Assembly (NCBI RefSeq): GCF_049647105.1 | Contig: NZ_JBARWZ010000255.1 | Coordinates: 1 to 64,000, forward strand | Reading direction: 5' to 3' | DNA: 64,000 nucleotides | From: Actinophytocola sp049647105 | Lineage (GTDB): Bacteria; Actinomycetota; Actinomycetes; Mycobacteriales; Pseudonocardiaceae | Shown: in pieces, positions 51,944-60,970 of the stretch | Numbering within the stretch: position 1 is the stretch's first letter | Layout: each line of letters starts with the position of its first letter | Notes under the pieces: generated by a model | Told to the model about the DNA's origin: nothing | Databases searched by the model: none | What the model saw: only the letters and a program-made list of their open reading frames with translations | Translations under genes and position numbers: made by a program

Positions 51944-51998
51944 CCGGTAGACTGGCAAGGCGGGACGCCCCCGGGAACGGGTGGGGGTTGGCATCCGG
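51944..51998. repeat. 55-bp inverted repeat, left copy
   Basis: This 55-bp sequence (begins CCGGTAGACT, ends GGCATCCGG) is the exact reverse complement of 55156-55210. It can fold: CCCCCG/GGGGG with nested GCC/GGC pairs. It lies in an intergenic region. The two copies bracket a 3.2-kb segment. Confidence 0.85.
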
Positions 51999-52104
51999 GC
52001 AATTCGCGAATTTTCGCAGGTCGGGCGGAGTTTTCGTCGGGTGCGCCGGGGATCTCGGCAGCGGCGGGCTCGGTCACCGACGCATGTGATCGGCCGTCCA
52101 GCGG

Positions 52105-53565
52105 TCAGTCCTCGCGGCGACGCCTGCGGCGCGGGCTCGAGTCCAGGCCGTGGCTGGCGAGCAGTTCGCTCACCGAACGACCCGCGGCGTGGGAACCGGT
52201 CGGCTCCTCCGTCCTGCCAACGGTCTCCTGCCACGACGGCTGGCCCTCCGCGCGGCGCCTGCGCCCACCACCGGACTCCTCGACGGGCTCGGCCCGGTGG
52301 TGGCGGCGGCCCGGCGGCTCCTCCGCCCGGTACTCGGCGCCACGCCTGCTCGGCCGGTCGTTCAGCGCCTGGCCCGGCGTGCTGTCCGGCTCCGTCCGGA
52401 TCGGCGGCACGTACGCGCGGCCCGAGTACGTCGACTCGGCAGACTGCGGCTGGTTGTACTGCGCGAGCCAGCTGGTCTGCTCGGCCTTGGTGCCGAACGG
52501 CACGCCTTGCTCGAACGCCTTCTGCGCGGCTTCCTCGTGCCGCGTCTCCCACGACGGGCCCCACTCCGGCTCGCTGTCGTCCCACCCTGGCGCGGGCCTG
52601 CGCGGCGGCGTATCGGCCGGACGCTGCGGCTCGGGCCTGCGCGGCTGCTCGACGCGGCGCTGCGGTTCCTGGCGGCGCGACGCTGGCGCCGACTGGGCAC
52701 CGGTTTCGGCTAGCCCATCCGACACGAACCAGCGGTCGGACATCTCGGCCGGGTGCTCCACGAACCGCGGCGGCCGCTCCTGCTGCCGCGCCGCGGCGGG
52801 CTGGACGGACTCCGGCCGCTTCACGGGCATCACCGGATCGGGTGTCAGCCGATCAGGATGGGGCGAGCGCTCGGGACGGCGGGGCGCCGACGACGGACGA
52901 GCGTCGGTGACCTTCGGCTCCTGGCGGCGCGGCTGGGGCTCGCGGCGCGGCACCTGGTGCACCTCGCGGATCCGCTCGATCAGCTCGGTCTCGGCCTCAC
53001 GCACGATCGGCGGGACGACGATGTCGGGCTGCCCGGAGCGGGCGGCCGGCAGGCGCTTGAGGTCGCCGGGCACGGCGAGAGAACGGTCGTCGCCAAGCGA
53101 GCGCATGCGGGTCGACTCGGCGCGCAACGCGTACCGCTCGACCAGGAACTCGCCGCCGAGCAGACCTTCCAGGGTCTGCCGCATCTTCTGCAGTTCGTCG
53201 CGCAGCGCCGTGATGTCGTCGCGCGAATCCTCCTCGGCCTGGCGTTTCGCCTCCGCGGCGACCTCGAGCTCGTACTCGCGGCGGGCGGCGACCTCGCGCT
53301 CGAGCTCCAGCTCGTAGATCTTCTGCCGCTCGGCCGCGGCGTCCCGATGGTCGGCCACCTGCCTGCGGTACCGCGCGGCGACGAATGCACCGCCGAGCGC
53401 TGCCCACAGTGCGGCGACGATGCCGAGACGCAGCCATTTCTGCTCGTCGGTCAGCACCAGTAACCCGGTGGCCACGACAGCGAAGAGCACGGCGCCCGCG
53501 AGTAGCACGCGCCCGCCGAATGAGCCGGCCTCAGGCTCGTGGGAGGAGTCTCGGCGGGCGGTCAT
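52105..53565 (-). CDS. Membrane/coiled-coil protein (Rv3604c-like)
   Basis: A 486-aa protein. Two membrane helices near the start (VLLAGAVLFAVVATGLLVL, 20-38; LGIVAALWAALGGAFVAARY, 47-66) are followed by a charged coiled coil (about 68-140, RQKIYELELEREVAARREYELEVAAEAKRQAEE). The rest is a long Arg/Pro/Glu-rich disordered tail. This is the DUF6779-like plan of Rv3604c, in the matching position before the folate operon. Function unknown; a scaffold at the membrane is a guess. Confidence 0.78.
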   Translation of the reverse strand: MTARRDSSHEPEAGSFGGRVLLAGAVLFAVVATGLLVLTDEQKWLRLGIVAALWAALGGAFVAARYRRQVADHRDAAAERQKIYELELEREVAARREYELEVAAEAKRQAEEDSRDDITALRDELQKMRQTLEGLLGGEFLVERYALRAESTRMRSLGDDRSLAVPGDLKRLPAARSGQPDIVVPPIVREAETELIERIREVHQVPRREPQPRRQEPKVTDARPSSAPRRPERSPHPDRLTPDPVMPVKRPESVQPAAARQQERPPRFVEHPAEMSDRWFVSDGLAETGAQSAPASRRQEPQRRVEQPRRPEPQRPADTPPRRPAPGWDDSEPEWGPSWETRHEEAAQKAFEQGVPFGTKAEQTSWLAQYNQPQSAESTYSGRAYVPPIRTEPDSTPGQALNDRPSRRGAEYRAEEPPGRRHHRAEPVEESGGGRRRRAEGQPSWQETVGRTEEPTGSHAAGRSVSELLASHGLDSSPRRRRRRED

Positions 53566-53622
53566 GGCACATACCGTACCGGTCCGTTATAAGGACGAGA
53601 CCATTACGTTTCGCAAAGAGTG

Positions 53623-54102
53623 TCAGCCGGTTGAACCGGAATGCCGCTCGGGAGGCTGATTGTCCTGGTCACGCGGTGTGCGGCAACACCACTCCAGCCA
53701 CAACGCCGCGGCGATCAAGAGTGCGGAACAGATCACACCGACCACCGTGCTGGGCAGATCGTCGGCCGCGGCCGTGACCTCCGCCCGCCTCGGGAGGACG
53801 TAACCGAGCACGCCGAGCCACGCGCCGAACATGATCGCGCCGAGCAACGAGGAGGCCTTCGCGAGCGCGACGGCCCGTGCCGCGGTGAGCGCCTGCACCG
53901 GGCGGTCACCACGTGGGTTGTGGATGCGGGAGCGGAGCGAGAACGCGAGCACGGCCTCCACGACAGCGAGCACGAGGAGCGTGACACCGGCGAAGGTCGG
54001 CAGCGACGGCATCTGTCCATAGAGGACACGCACCAGCAGGTAGACCAGCGCGGCGGTGACGAGCCCGGCGGTGACCAGATCGCGGGCCCTGGTGAAATGC
54101 AT
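53623..54102 (-). CDS. DUF3180 membrane protein (Rv3605c-like)
   Basis: A 159-aa protein with four helices (VTAGLVTAALVYLLVRVLYG, FAGVTLLVLAVVEAVLAF, ASSLLGAIMFGAWLGVLGYVL, STVVGVICSALLIAAALWLEW). The ALTAARAVALAKAS motif between helices two and three is typical of DUF3180. The ATG at 54102 places the first helix correctly. In Mycobacterium its counterpart is directly next to folK; here a MerR gene has come between. Confidence 0.82.
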   Translation of the reverse strand: MHFTRARDLVTAGLVTAALVYLLVRVLYGQMPSLPTFAGVTLLVLAVVEAVLAFSLRSRIHNPRGDRPVQALTAARAVALAKASSLLGAIMFGAWLGVLGYVLPRRAEVTAAADDLPSTVVGVICSALLIAAALWLEWCCRTPRDQDNQPPERHSGSTG

Positions 54103-54124
54103 GACGCCACGGTACCGGCGAGGA

Positions 54125-54155
54125 TTGACTCTCCAGTTACTGGAAGGTTCAGCAT
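54125..54155 (+). promoter_or_regulatory. MerR-type promoter with central palindrome
   Basis: TTGACT (-35, 54125-54130) is followed by the palindrome CTCCAGTTACTGGAA (54131-54145) and a weak -10 CAGCAT at 54150, a 19-bp spacer. A palindrome inside an overlong spacer is the hallmark of MerR-activated promoters, so the adjacent MerR gene is probably self-regulated. Confidence 0.6.
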
Positions 54156-55071
54156 GACGGGCATGGGGTTCCTGACGATCGGCGAGCTGGCCAGGCGTAC
54201 CGGCCTGACCACGCGCACGATCCGCTTCTACTCGGACGAGGGGCTGCTGCCGCCTGCGGAACGCACGCACGCCGGCTACCGGCTGTACGACGGCGAGTCG
54301 CTGGCCAGGCTCGAGCTGCTGCGCACACTGCGCGAGCTCGGGCTCGGCCTGCCGGAAGCGTCGGCGGCGCTGGCCGGCCGCTCAACGGTGGCGGAGCTGG
54401 CACGCAGGCACGTGGAGCTGCTCGACGAGCAGATGCGGGTGCTGCGGGTGCGGCGGGCCGTGCTGCGCGCGATCGCGAGAACCGAACCCGAACTGGATGG
54501 GGTGCGACTGATGAAGAACCTGGCGACGATGACCGACGCGCAGCGGGCGGCGCTGATCGACGACTTCTGGAACGAGGTGAACGCGGGGCTGGACATCAAC
54601 CCCGACTTCGACGCGGGGATGCGCTCTGCGAAGCCGGTGCTGCCAGACGACCCGAGCCCCGAGCAGCTGGAGGCATGGCTGGAGCTGGCGGAGTTGGTGC
54701 AGGACAAGGACTTCCGGGCCAGGATCCGCGCGATGAGCGAGGCCCACGCGGCGGCGCGGGAGGCAGGCGAGACGATGGACGAACCGTCCTCGGCGGCCAA
54801 GGAGCAATGGCTGGGCTGGACGGCCAGGGCAACAGCCGCACGAGAGGCGGGCGAGGAGCCGGCGTCGGCGGCCGGCCAGGAGCTGGCGGCGGAGATCACG
54901 GCGGAGTTCGGCGTGTCGCGAGCGGCGGCGGCGGAACGGATCGAACTGAACACCGACACCCGCGCGGAGCGCTACTGGCAACTGATGGCGACGATCAACG
55001 GCTGGCCCCAGTGGCCGGCACAGGTCCCCGCCGCGGAGTGGCTGGCGGCAGCCCTACGAGTCCACAGCTGA
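54154..55071 (+). CDS. MerR-family transcription regulator
   Basis: A 305-aa protein. The winged helix is LTIGELARRTGLTTRTIRFYSDEGLLPPAERTHAGYRLYDGESLARLELLRTLRELGLGL, followed by the linker coiled coil. The C-terminal region of about 190 residues contains text like ALIDDFWNEVNAGLDINPDF and may bind an organic ligand. If the MerR-type promoter just upstream is correct, transcription begins near 54162 and the ATG at 54163 would be a leaderless start; GGAAGG six bases before 54154 favours the earlier ATG. It lies between the 55-bp inverted repeats and interrupts the usual Rv3605c-folK order. Confidence 0.88.
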   Translation: MTGMGFLTIGELARRTGLTTRTIRFYSDEGLLPPAERTHAGYRLYDGESLARLELLRTLRELGLGLPEASAALAGRSTVAELARRHVELLDEQMRVLRVRRAVLRAIARTEPELDGVRLMKNLATMTDAQRAALIDDFWNEVNAGLDINPDFDAGMRSAKPVLPDDPSPEQLEAWLELAELVQDKDFRARIRAMSEAHAAAREAGETMDEPSSAAKEQWLGWTARATAAREAGEEPASAAGQELAAEITAEFGVSRAAAAERIELNTDTRAERYWQLMATINGWPQWPAQVPAAEWLAAALRVHS

Positions 55072-55377
55072 CAGTTCACCACCGTCGCATGGCGACTGAA
55101 GTCGCTGGTCAGGCCACAATCAGCAGCGCGAACGCGCCGTCCATTTCGCAAACCGCCGGATGCCAACCCCCACCCGTTCCCGGGGGCGTCCCGCCTTGCC
55201 AGTCTACCGGGGACTGGGTGGAAAAGGGCTGGTTGCGGTGGTGAGGGCGGGCGAAAGGGACAGTCGTTCGAGGAGTGCGAGCGAATGGGACTGTCGCGCC
55301 GTTTTGGGGACCGGCTGAGGACTTGCGTCGTGACTGTCTCGTCGGTACACGGCATGCGTCCTGTGTGGACGGGACCG
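55072..55377. other. Gap between merR and folK
   Basis: No gene is seen. It contains the right copy of the 55-bp inverted repeat, then two similar blocks of about 16 bp (GCGAAAGGGACAGTCG near 55252 and GCGAATGGGACTGTCG near 55281). merR and folK are convergent, so terminator function is possible. Confidence 0.6.
55156..55210. repeat. 55-bp inverted repeat, right copy
   Basis: Exact reverse complement of 51944-51998 over 55 bases; the flanks diverge at once on one side and keep weak similarity on the other (the GCGAAA/GCGAAT region). Confidence 0.85.
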
Positions 55378-55875
55378 TCACTGGGTGAGGAGCAGATCCT
55401 TGCGTTCGTGGACCGCTGACCTGTCCTCTTCCGACAGTGTGGCCAGCACGTCGGCGACTCGGCCGTGGCCCGGGAGTTCGGCGTCCGGGTCCATCGCCAG
55501 CCACGGGATCAGCACCGTCGCGCGGTCCGGCGTGCCGGGGTGTGGCAGCAGGAGGTCGGGGTGATCACTGGTCACCCCGGCCACCGTCACCACGTCCACG
55601 TCCAGCGTTCGCGGGCCCCAGCGTTGCTCACGCACCCGGCCCGCCGCCTGTTCCAATGCCTGGCCGCGCCGCAGCCAGCCCCACTCGTCGATCTCCGGGG
55701 ACGACACCACCAGCACCGCGTTCAGGAAGTCGGGCTGGTCCGTCACGCCCCACGCCGCCGTCTCGTACACCGGGGACGCCTTCTCCAGCACGTCCCGGAA
55801 ACCGTCCACCGCCAGGCGCAGGAACGCGAGGCGGTCGCCCATGTTCGAACCCAGCGACAGGACCGCTCTCGTCAT
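55378..55875 (-). CDS. folK: 2-amino-4-hydroxy-6-hydroxymethyldihydropteridine pyrophosphokinase
   Basis: A 165-aa enzyme. It starts AVLSLGSNMGDRLAFL and contains VYETAAWGVTDQPDFLNAVL and RWGPRTLDVDVV, with the metal-binding Asp pair; LLPHPG closes the site. It puts pyrophosphate on hydroxymethyldihydropterin. The ATG at 55875 overlaps the folB stop (ATGA). It is the last gene of folE-folP-folB-folK. Confidence 0.95.
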   Translation of the reverse strand: MTRAVLSLGSNMGDRLAFLRLAVDGFRDVLEKASPVYETAAWGVTDQPDFLNAVLVVSSPEIDEWGWLRRGQALEQAAGRVREQRWGPRTLDVDVVTVAGVTSDHPDLLLPHPGTPDRATVLIPWLAMDPDAELPGHGRVADVLATLSEEDRSAVHERKDLLLTQ

Positions 55876-56246
55876 CCCATGCGCTTCCTGGACCGGCGGA
55901 CCGTCACCGCCACGTCGGCGAACGTCAGCGGGATCGGCGCTTCCGGCTTGTGGATCGTGACCTCCACCGCGTGCAGACGCTCGTCCCAGCGCATGACGTC
56001 CTCCGCCGTCTCCGTCGCGACCGTCTCGATCAGGTCGCGGGACGGGCCCTCGACGATCTTCGCCACCCGCGTCGCCAGCACGCTGTAGTCCAGAGTCTTC
56101 GCCAGCGCGTCGGTCGCCGCCGCCTCGGCCAGTTCCAGCCACACGGTCACGTCGACCACGAAGTCCTGGCCGTTGCGTTTCTCGTGCTCCAGGACGCCGT
56201 GGTTGCCCCGTACCCGCAGCCCGGTCAGCGTGATGCGGTCAGCCAA
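55872..56246 (-). CDS. folB: Dihydroneopterin aldolase
   Basis: A 124-aa protein, standard length. ITLTGLRVRGNHGVLEHEKRNGQDFVVDVTVWLE contains the active-site region with Glu and the catalytic Lys is near the end of the chain (HKPEAPIP). It makes hydroxymethyldihydropterin for FolK. The start overlaps the folP stop by eight bases. Confidence 0.95.
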   Translation of the reverse strand: MADRITLTGLRVRGNHGVLEHEKRNGQDFVVDVTVWLELAEAAATDALAKTLDYSVLATRVAKIVEGPSRDLIETVATETAEDVMRWDERLHAVEVTIHKPEAPIPLTFADVAVTVRRSRKRMG

Positions 56247-57066
56247 GCGCTTCCACCACCTTCACCGCGTCCAGGGACCGGCGCACGTCGTGCACCCGCA
56301 CGCCCCACGCGCCCGCCGTCGCCACCAGCGCCGAGATCGCCGCGGTCGCGTCCTCCCGGTCGTCCGGCGGGCGGGGCACGCCTTCCTTGTCCGCCAACAG
56401 AGTACCGAGGAACCGCTTGCGTGACGCACCCACCAGCACCGGGAAACCCAGTCCCAGCAACACATCCAGGCGGCGCAGCAGCTCCCAGTTGTGATCGCCC
56501 TTCTTCGCGAAGCCGAGACCGGGGTCCAGCACCAGCGCGTCAGACGCCACGCCCGCCGCCAGTGCCGCGTCGACCCTGGCCGACAGCTCGTCGCGCACGT
56601 CGGTGACCACGTCGTCGTAGGTGGCCAGGGAGTCCATGTCCTTCGAGTAGCCGCGCCAGTGCATCAGGATCCACGGCACGCCCGCGTCCGCGATCACGCG
56701 GGCCATGTCCGCGTCGGCCAGGCCGCCGGACACGTCGTTCACGATCACCGCGCCCGCCTCGATCGCCGCCGCCGCCACGCGGGCCCTGGTCGTGTCCACC
56801 GACACCGCCACACCCGCAGAGGACAGGCCGCGGATCACCGGCAGGATCCTGGCGATCTCCACGTCCGGCGCCACCCGGTCCGCACCAGGCCTCGTCGACT
56901 CGCCGCCGACGTCCACCAGGTCGGCGCCGTCGGTCCACATCTCGACGCCGTGCGCCAGTGCGTCTTCCAGGTGCAGGTAGCGGCCGCCGTCGGAGAACGA
57001 GTCCGGGGTGACGTTCAGAACGCCCACCACGGCGCAACGGCCGGGGCGGGGCAGCGCGTTGATCAC
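56239..57066 (-). CDS. folP: Dihydropteroate synthase
   Basis: A 275-aa TIM-barrel enzyme. The sequence signature is VVGVLNVTPDSFSDGGRY; DLVDVGGESTRPGAD, VNDVSGG, LDPGLGFAKKGDHNWELL and PVLVGASRKRFLG line the pterin and pyrophosphate sites. It is the target of sulfonamides. The GTG at 57066 overlaps the folE stop by four bases (GTGA) and the sequence before it has no homology. Confidence 0.95.
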   Translation of the reverse strand: MINALPRPGRCAVVGVLNVTPDSFSDGGRYLHLEDALAHGVEMWTDGADLVDVGGESTRPGADRVAPDVEIARILPVIRGLSSAGVAVSVDTTRARVAAAAIEAGAVIVNDVSGGLADADMARVIADAGVPWILMHWRGYSKDMDSLATYDDVVTDVRDELSARVDAALAAGVASDALVLDPGLGFAKKGDHNWELLRRLDVLLGLGFPVLVGASRKRFLGTLLADKEGVPRPPDDREDATAAISALVATAGAWGVRVHDVRRSLDAVKVVEALG

Positions 57067-57713
57067 CGGCTGCGCCCGTTGATCAGTGCGAGCGCCTCGG
57101 AGCGGGACGCCGACGAGTCGCGGAACATGCCACGCACCGCGGAGGTCGTGGTGCGGGCGCCCGGTTTGCGGATGCCGCGCATCGCCATGCACAGGTGCTC
57201 GGCCTCGACGACGACGATCACGCCACGCGGATCCAGCTTGTTCTCGATCGCGTCGGCGATCTGCGAGGTGAGCCGCTCCTGCACCTGCGGGCGTTTCGCG
57301 TACAGGTCGACGAGCCGCGCGAGCTTGGACAGGCCGGTGACCTTGCCCTGCTCGTTCGGGATGTAGCCGACGTGCGCGACGCCGTGGAACGGCACCAGGT
57401 GGTGCTCGCACGTCGAGTACATCGGGATGTCGGTGACCAGCACCAGCTCGTCGTGGCACTCGTCGAACGTCTTGTCGAGCACCGCGTCCGGGTCCGTGTA
57501 CAGGCCGCCGAACATCTCGAGGTACGCCCTGGCCACCCGCGCCGGGGTGTCCTGGAGGCCCTCGCGGTCCGGGTTCTCGCCGCATGCGAGCAGCAGTTCC
57601 CGGACCGCCTTCTCGGCCCGCTCCTGGTCGAACGTCGACCCGCCGGTATACAGCGGGCCCCTGCGGGACCCGTTAACCGTCACAGCTCGCCTCCGGTCGC
57701 CGTCCAGGTCCAC
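57063..57713 (-). CDS. folE: GTP cyclohydrolase I
   Basis: A 216-aa enzyme. Zinc ligands are Cys and His in MYSTCEHHLVPFHG and Cys in VVEAEHLCMAMRG. The QERLTSQIADAIE region binds GTP. It opens the GTP ring, first step of folate synthesis. The start is GTG 57713 or a GTG 33 bases later. It is 12 bp after ftsH, so the fol genes may be read from the ftsH promoter as in Mycobacterium. Confidence 0.96.
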   Translation of the reverse strand: MDLDGDRRRAVTVNGSRRGPLYTGGSTFDQERAEKAVRELLLACGENPDREGLQDTPARVARAYLEMFGGLYTDPDAVLDKTFDECHDELVLVTDIPMYSTCEHHLVPFHGVAHVGYIPNEQGKVTGLSKLARLVDLYAKRPQVQERLTSQIADAIENKLDPRGVIVVVEAEHLCMAMRGIRKPGARTTTSAVRGMFRDSSASRSEALALINGRSR

Positions 57714-57725
57714 CCAGGACCTTCT

Positions 57726-60044
57726 TCAGCGACCACTATCCCATTCGGGACCGTCACGACGGTCCCGATCGTCCGGTCGTACCTGGTCGGACGGGCCGGG
57801 CTGTGGCTGATCCCACGATGGGCGCCACGGCTGGTTGTTGCCGGGAGGCTGCGTCGCCGGGGTCCACCCGGGCGGGGCGCCGTAGTTCGGCGGGCCCGCG
57901 TTGCCAGGACCACCCGCAGGCGGGTAGCCACCCGACGGCGGATACGGCTGGCCGTAGGCACCCGGCCGCGGCGGCAGGCCGTTCGGGCCCGCGCCGTTGC
58001 CACCGGGAGGCTCCGGGTTCGACCGAGGCGGACCACCAGGCAGCTCGCCGCCACCCGGCGCGGTGCGCACCGGGGTCGGCTCGGGCTCCTGCACCGGCGG
58101 CCACGGCTCGCCACGCTCCTTGGCCAGCTCGCCAGGCGTCTTGATCGGCGGCTTGTCCGACGGCGTGCGGCCACCGAACTCGTTGAACGCCGTGATCCTC
58201 GGCCGCTTCTCGACGCCTGCGAAGATGCGCTCCAGGTCCTTGCGCTGCAGCGTCTCCTTCTGGAGCAGCTCGATCACGAGGCTGTCGAGGATGTCGCGGT
58301 AGGTGTTGAGCACGTCCCACGCCTCGGTGTGCGCCGCCTCGATGAGCTTGCGCACCTCCTCGTCGATCTCGTGCGCGACCTCAAGCGAGTAGTCCGGCGC
58401 GTGGCCCATCGAGCGGCCCAGGAACGGGTCGCCCTCGTCCTTGCCGTACTTGACCGCGCCGAGGCGGGCGCTCATGCCGTACTCGGTGACCATCGCCTTG
58501 GCGATCTTGGTGGCCTGCTCGATGTCGGACGAGGCACCGGTGGTCGGCTCGTGGAACACCAGCTCCTCGGCCGAGCGTCCGCCGAGCGCGAACACCAGGC
58601 GCGCGATCATCTCCGAACGGGTCATGAGCTGCTTGTCGTCCTCCGGGACGACGAGCGCGTGCCCACCCGTGCGGCCGCGCGGCAGGATCGTCAGCTTGTA
58701 CACCGGCTCCAGGTCCGGCATCGCCCACGCGGCGAGCGCGTGCCCGCCCTCGTGGTAGGCCGTGATCTTCTTCTCCTTCTCGGAGATGATCCGGCTCCTG
58801 CGAGCGGGGCCGCCGATCACGCGGTCGACCGACTCCTCCAGCGCGACACTGTCGATCATCGTGCCGTTGGTGCGTGCGGTGAGCAGCGCTGCCTCGTTGA
58901 TGACGTTGGCCAGGTCGGCGCCGGACATGCCGACGGTGCGCTTGGCGAGCCCGTCGAGGTCGGCGTCCGGGTCGAGCGGCTTGCCCTTGGAGTGGACCTC
59001 GAGGATCTTCTTGCGACCCATCAGGTCGGGCACGGACACCGGGATCTGCCGGTCGAAGCGGCCGGGACGCAGCAGCGCGGGGTCGAGGATGTCCGGGCGG
59101 TTGGTCGCGGCGATGAGGATGATGCCACCGCGCGCGTCGAAGCCGTCCATCTCGACGAGCAGCTGGTTCAGCGTCTGCTCACGCTCGTCGTGCCCACCGC
59201 CGAGGCCGGCGCCGCGCTGGCGGCCGACCGCGTCGATCTCATCGACGAAGATGATGCAGGGCGCGTTCTGCTTGGCCTGTTCGAACAGGTCGCGAACACG
59301 TGAGGCGCCGACACCGACGAACATCTCGACGAAGTCCGAGCCGGAGATCGAGTAGAACGGCACGCCGGCCTCACCTGCGACCGCGCGGGCCAGCAGCGTC
59401 TTACCGGTGCCCGGCGGGCCGTACAGCAGCACGCCCTTCGGGATCTTCGCGCCGAGCGCCTGGTAGCGACCAGGGTTCTGCAGGAAGTCCTTGATCTCGT
59501 ACAGCTCTTCGACCGCCTCGTCACAGCCGGCCACGTCGGAGAACGTCGTCTTCGGCATGTCCTTCGGCAGCTGCTTGGCGCGCGACTTGCCGAAGTTCAT
59601 CACCCGGTTTCCGCCGCCCTGGACGTTGTTCATCATCCACATCAGCAGGATGAGGAGCAGGCCAAGCGGGATCAGGAAGATCAGGATCTGGGTGAGGAAG
59701 GACTCCTGCGTGACCGTCGTGTTGAACTCGGTCTTGTTGTCGACCTGGTCCTCGAGCTGCCGGTAGATATCGCCCGTTGCGGCGGCTGGGAAGTGCGTGA
59801 TGATCTGAGTGACCTTCTGACCGTCCTGGTCGACCGGGTCCTTCAGAGTCAGCTTGAGACGCTGTTCCTTGTCCTCCAGCTCAGCCTTCTCGACGTTACC
59901 GCCGGTGATCTGCGACGTGGCCTTCGAGGTCGAGACCTCGGTATAGCCACGCGTGTCATCGAACAGCATGCTGATCAAGAAGTAGAGCAGCAACACCACC
60001 AGGATCCACACCAGCGGGTTGCGAAGCAGGCGCTTGCGGTCCAT
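57726..60044 (-). CDS. ftsH: ATP-dependent zinc metalloprotease FtsH
   Basis: A 772-aa membrane protease. Helix 1 (PLVWILVVLLLYFLISMLF, about 9-27) and helix 2 (FLTQILIFLIPLGLLLILLMWMM, about 115-137) flank an external domain. The AAA module has Walker A GPPGTGKT, Walker B IIFVDEIDAVG and the second region of homology PALLRPGRFDRQI. The zinc site is HEGGHALAAW. From about residue 640 a Pro/Gly-rich tail of about 130 residues follows. The ATG at 60044 is placed correctly before helix 1. Confidence 0.97.
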   Translation of the reverse strand: MDRKRLLRNPLVWILVVLLLYFLISMLFDDTRGYTEVSTSKATSQITGGNVEKAELEDKEQRLKLTLKDPVDQDGQKVTQIITHFPAAATGDIYRQLEDQVDNKTEFNTTVTQESFLTQILIFLIPLGLLLILLMWMMNNVQGGGNRVMNFGKSRAKQLPKDMPKTTFSDVAGCDEAVEELYEIKDFLQNPGRYQALGAKIPKGVLLYGPPGTGKTLLARAVAGEAGVPFYSISGSDFVEMFVGVGASRVRDLFEQAKQNAPCIIFVDEIDAVGRQRGAGLGGGHDEREQTLNQLLVEMDGFDARGGIILIAATNRPDILDPALLRPGRFDRQIPVSVPDLMGRKKILEVHSKGKPLDPDADLDGLAKRTVGMSGADLANVINEAALLTARTNGTMIDSVALEESVDRVIGGPARRSRIISEKEKKITAYHEGGHALAAWAMPDLEPVYKLTILPRGRTGGHALVVPEDDKQLMTRSEMIARLVFALGGRSAEELVFHEPTTGASSDIEQATKIAKAMVTEYGMSARLGAVKYGKDEGDPFLGRSMGHAPDYSLEVAHEIDEEVRKLIEAAHTEAWDVLNTYRDILDSLVIELLQKETLQRKDLERIFAGVEKRPRITAFNEFGGRTPSDKPPIKTPGELAKERGEPWPPVQEPEPTPVRTAPGGGELPGGPPRSNPEPPGGNGAGPNGLPPRPGAYGQPYPPSGGYPPAGGPGNAGPPNYGAPPGWTPATQPPGNNQPWRPSWDQPQPGPSDQVRPDDRDRRDGPEWDSGR

Positions 60045-60228
60045 CAACTTACGGCCGCGGCGCGGCCCGACCCTCCCTGACAGCATGTGATACCTGGCCG
60101 GACGAGGCACTCCGGTCCACCCAGGGTACCGCCCATGGCTGGGCCCCCACTGCGCGAAGTGCGCGAGAGGTACCCACGCAGATCCAACGGCGCAGGGGCC
60201 GAATCGGTTCCCGAGGAGAACGTGCAGG

Positions 60229-60969
60229 TCAGGCCGTGACGGACGACACCATCTCGCCGATCCGGTGCCGGAGGGTCGCCGCGTCCGCCGGTGCGATCGT
60301 CACCCAGTCGTTCCGCGACTGGGTGAGGTAGCGGCCCGACTCGTTGTCGAACCACGACAGCACCTGGCTGCGGCGGCGGCCCCGCATGTCGTTGCGGCTG
60401 TTCGCCGCGATCTGGCCGCCACGCCGGTTCGGCATGGCGGTCAGCTTCGCGAGGGCCTTACGGGTCTCCTGGTCGCTCGCCCGGACGGCCGCGCCTGTTT
60501 TCGCGCCGACCGCCGCCAGCTCGTTCGCAGGCAGCGAGATGGAGGTCTCGGTGCCGCGCCGGGCAGGCGGCAGCATGCCCACGATCGTGGAGACCAGCCC
60601 GTCACGCGGGATGGGCCGCAGCCGCAGGCCGTCCTTCTGCTGGACCGCCAGCACCGCCGAGCCACGGCCGCTCGCGGCGAGCGCGAGGACCGGGTCGGCG
60701 CCGGTGTCCGGCAGGAACACGGAGTCGACGCTCAGCTCCGGGTTCGCGAGCGCCAGCAGCCAGTCCTCCAGCTGCGGCTCAAGCCGGCCCGACTTGCCGA
60801 GAAGCCGGCCCGCGACCAGCTCCTCCCGGATCCGCCGCCGAAGCATCGCGCGGCTGTCCACCGTGGCGCCGTGCGACTGGATCACCAGCGGGTAAGGCGG
60901 TTCGCCTGCGTCGAGCGCTTCCCAGAGAAAGTCCAGCGCGATGGGGCTGATCAGCCGTTCCTGCTGCAC
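60229..60969 (-). CDS. ESX secretion-associated protein EspG
   Basis: A 246-aa protein with the EspG fold pattern: ISPIALDFLWEALDAGEPPYPL at the start, GRLEPQLEDWLLALANPE, then the strand-rich middle (GSAVLAVQQKDGLRLRPIPRDGLVSTIVGMLPP) and the end VLSWFDNESGRYLTQSRNDWVTIAPAD. EspG chaperones PE-PPE-like substrates of type VII secretion. The next gene upstream, one base away, codes for a PPE/WXG-like protein, the expected client. Confidence 0.85.
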   Translation of the reverse strand: MQQERLISPIALDFLWEALDAGEPPYPLVIQSHGATVDSRAMLRRRIREELVAGRLLGKSGRLEPQLEDWLLALANPELSVDSVFLPDTGADPVLALAASGRGSAVLAVQQKDGLRLRPIPRDGLVSTIVGMLPPARRGTETSISLPANELAAVGAKTGAAVRASDQETRKALAKLTAMPNRRGGQIAANSRNDMRGRRRSQVLSWFDNESGRYLTQSRNDWVTIAPADAATLRHRIGEMVSSVTA

Positions 60970-60970
60970 C

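Noticed and set aside
53641..54153. A longer 476-codon version of the merR gene
   Set aside because: The extra 170 codons are antisense to the DUF3180 gene, while the MerR domain begins at 54154-54163.
57195..59303. A 702-codon open frame on the plus strand
   Set aside because: Antisense to folE and ftsH, with no family motif.
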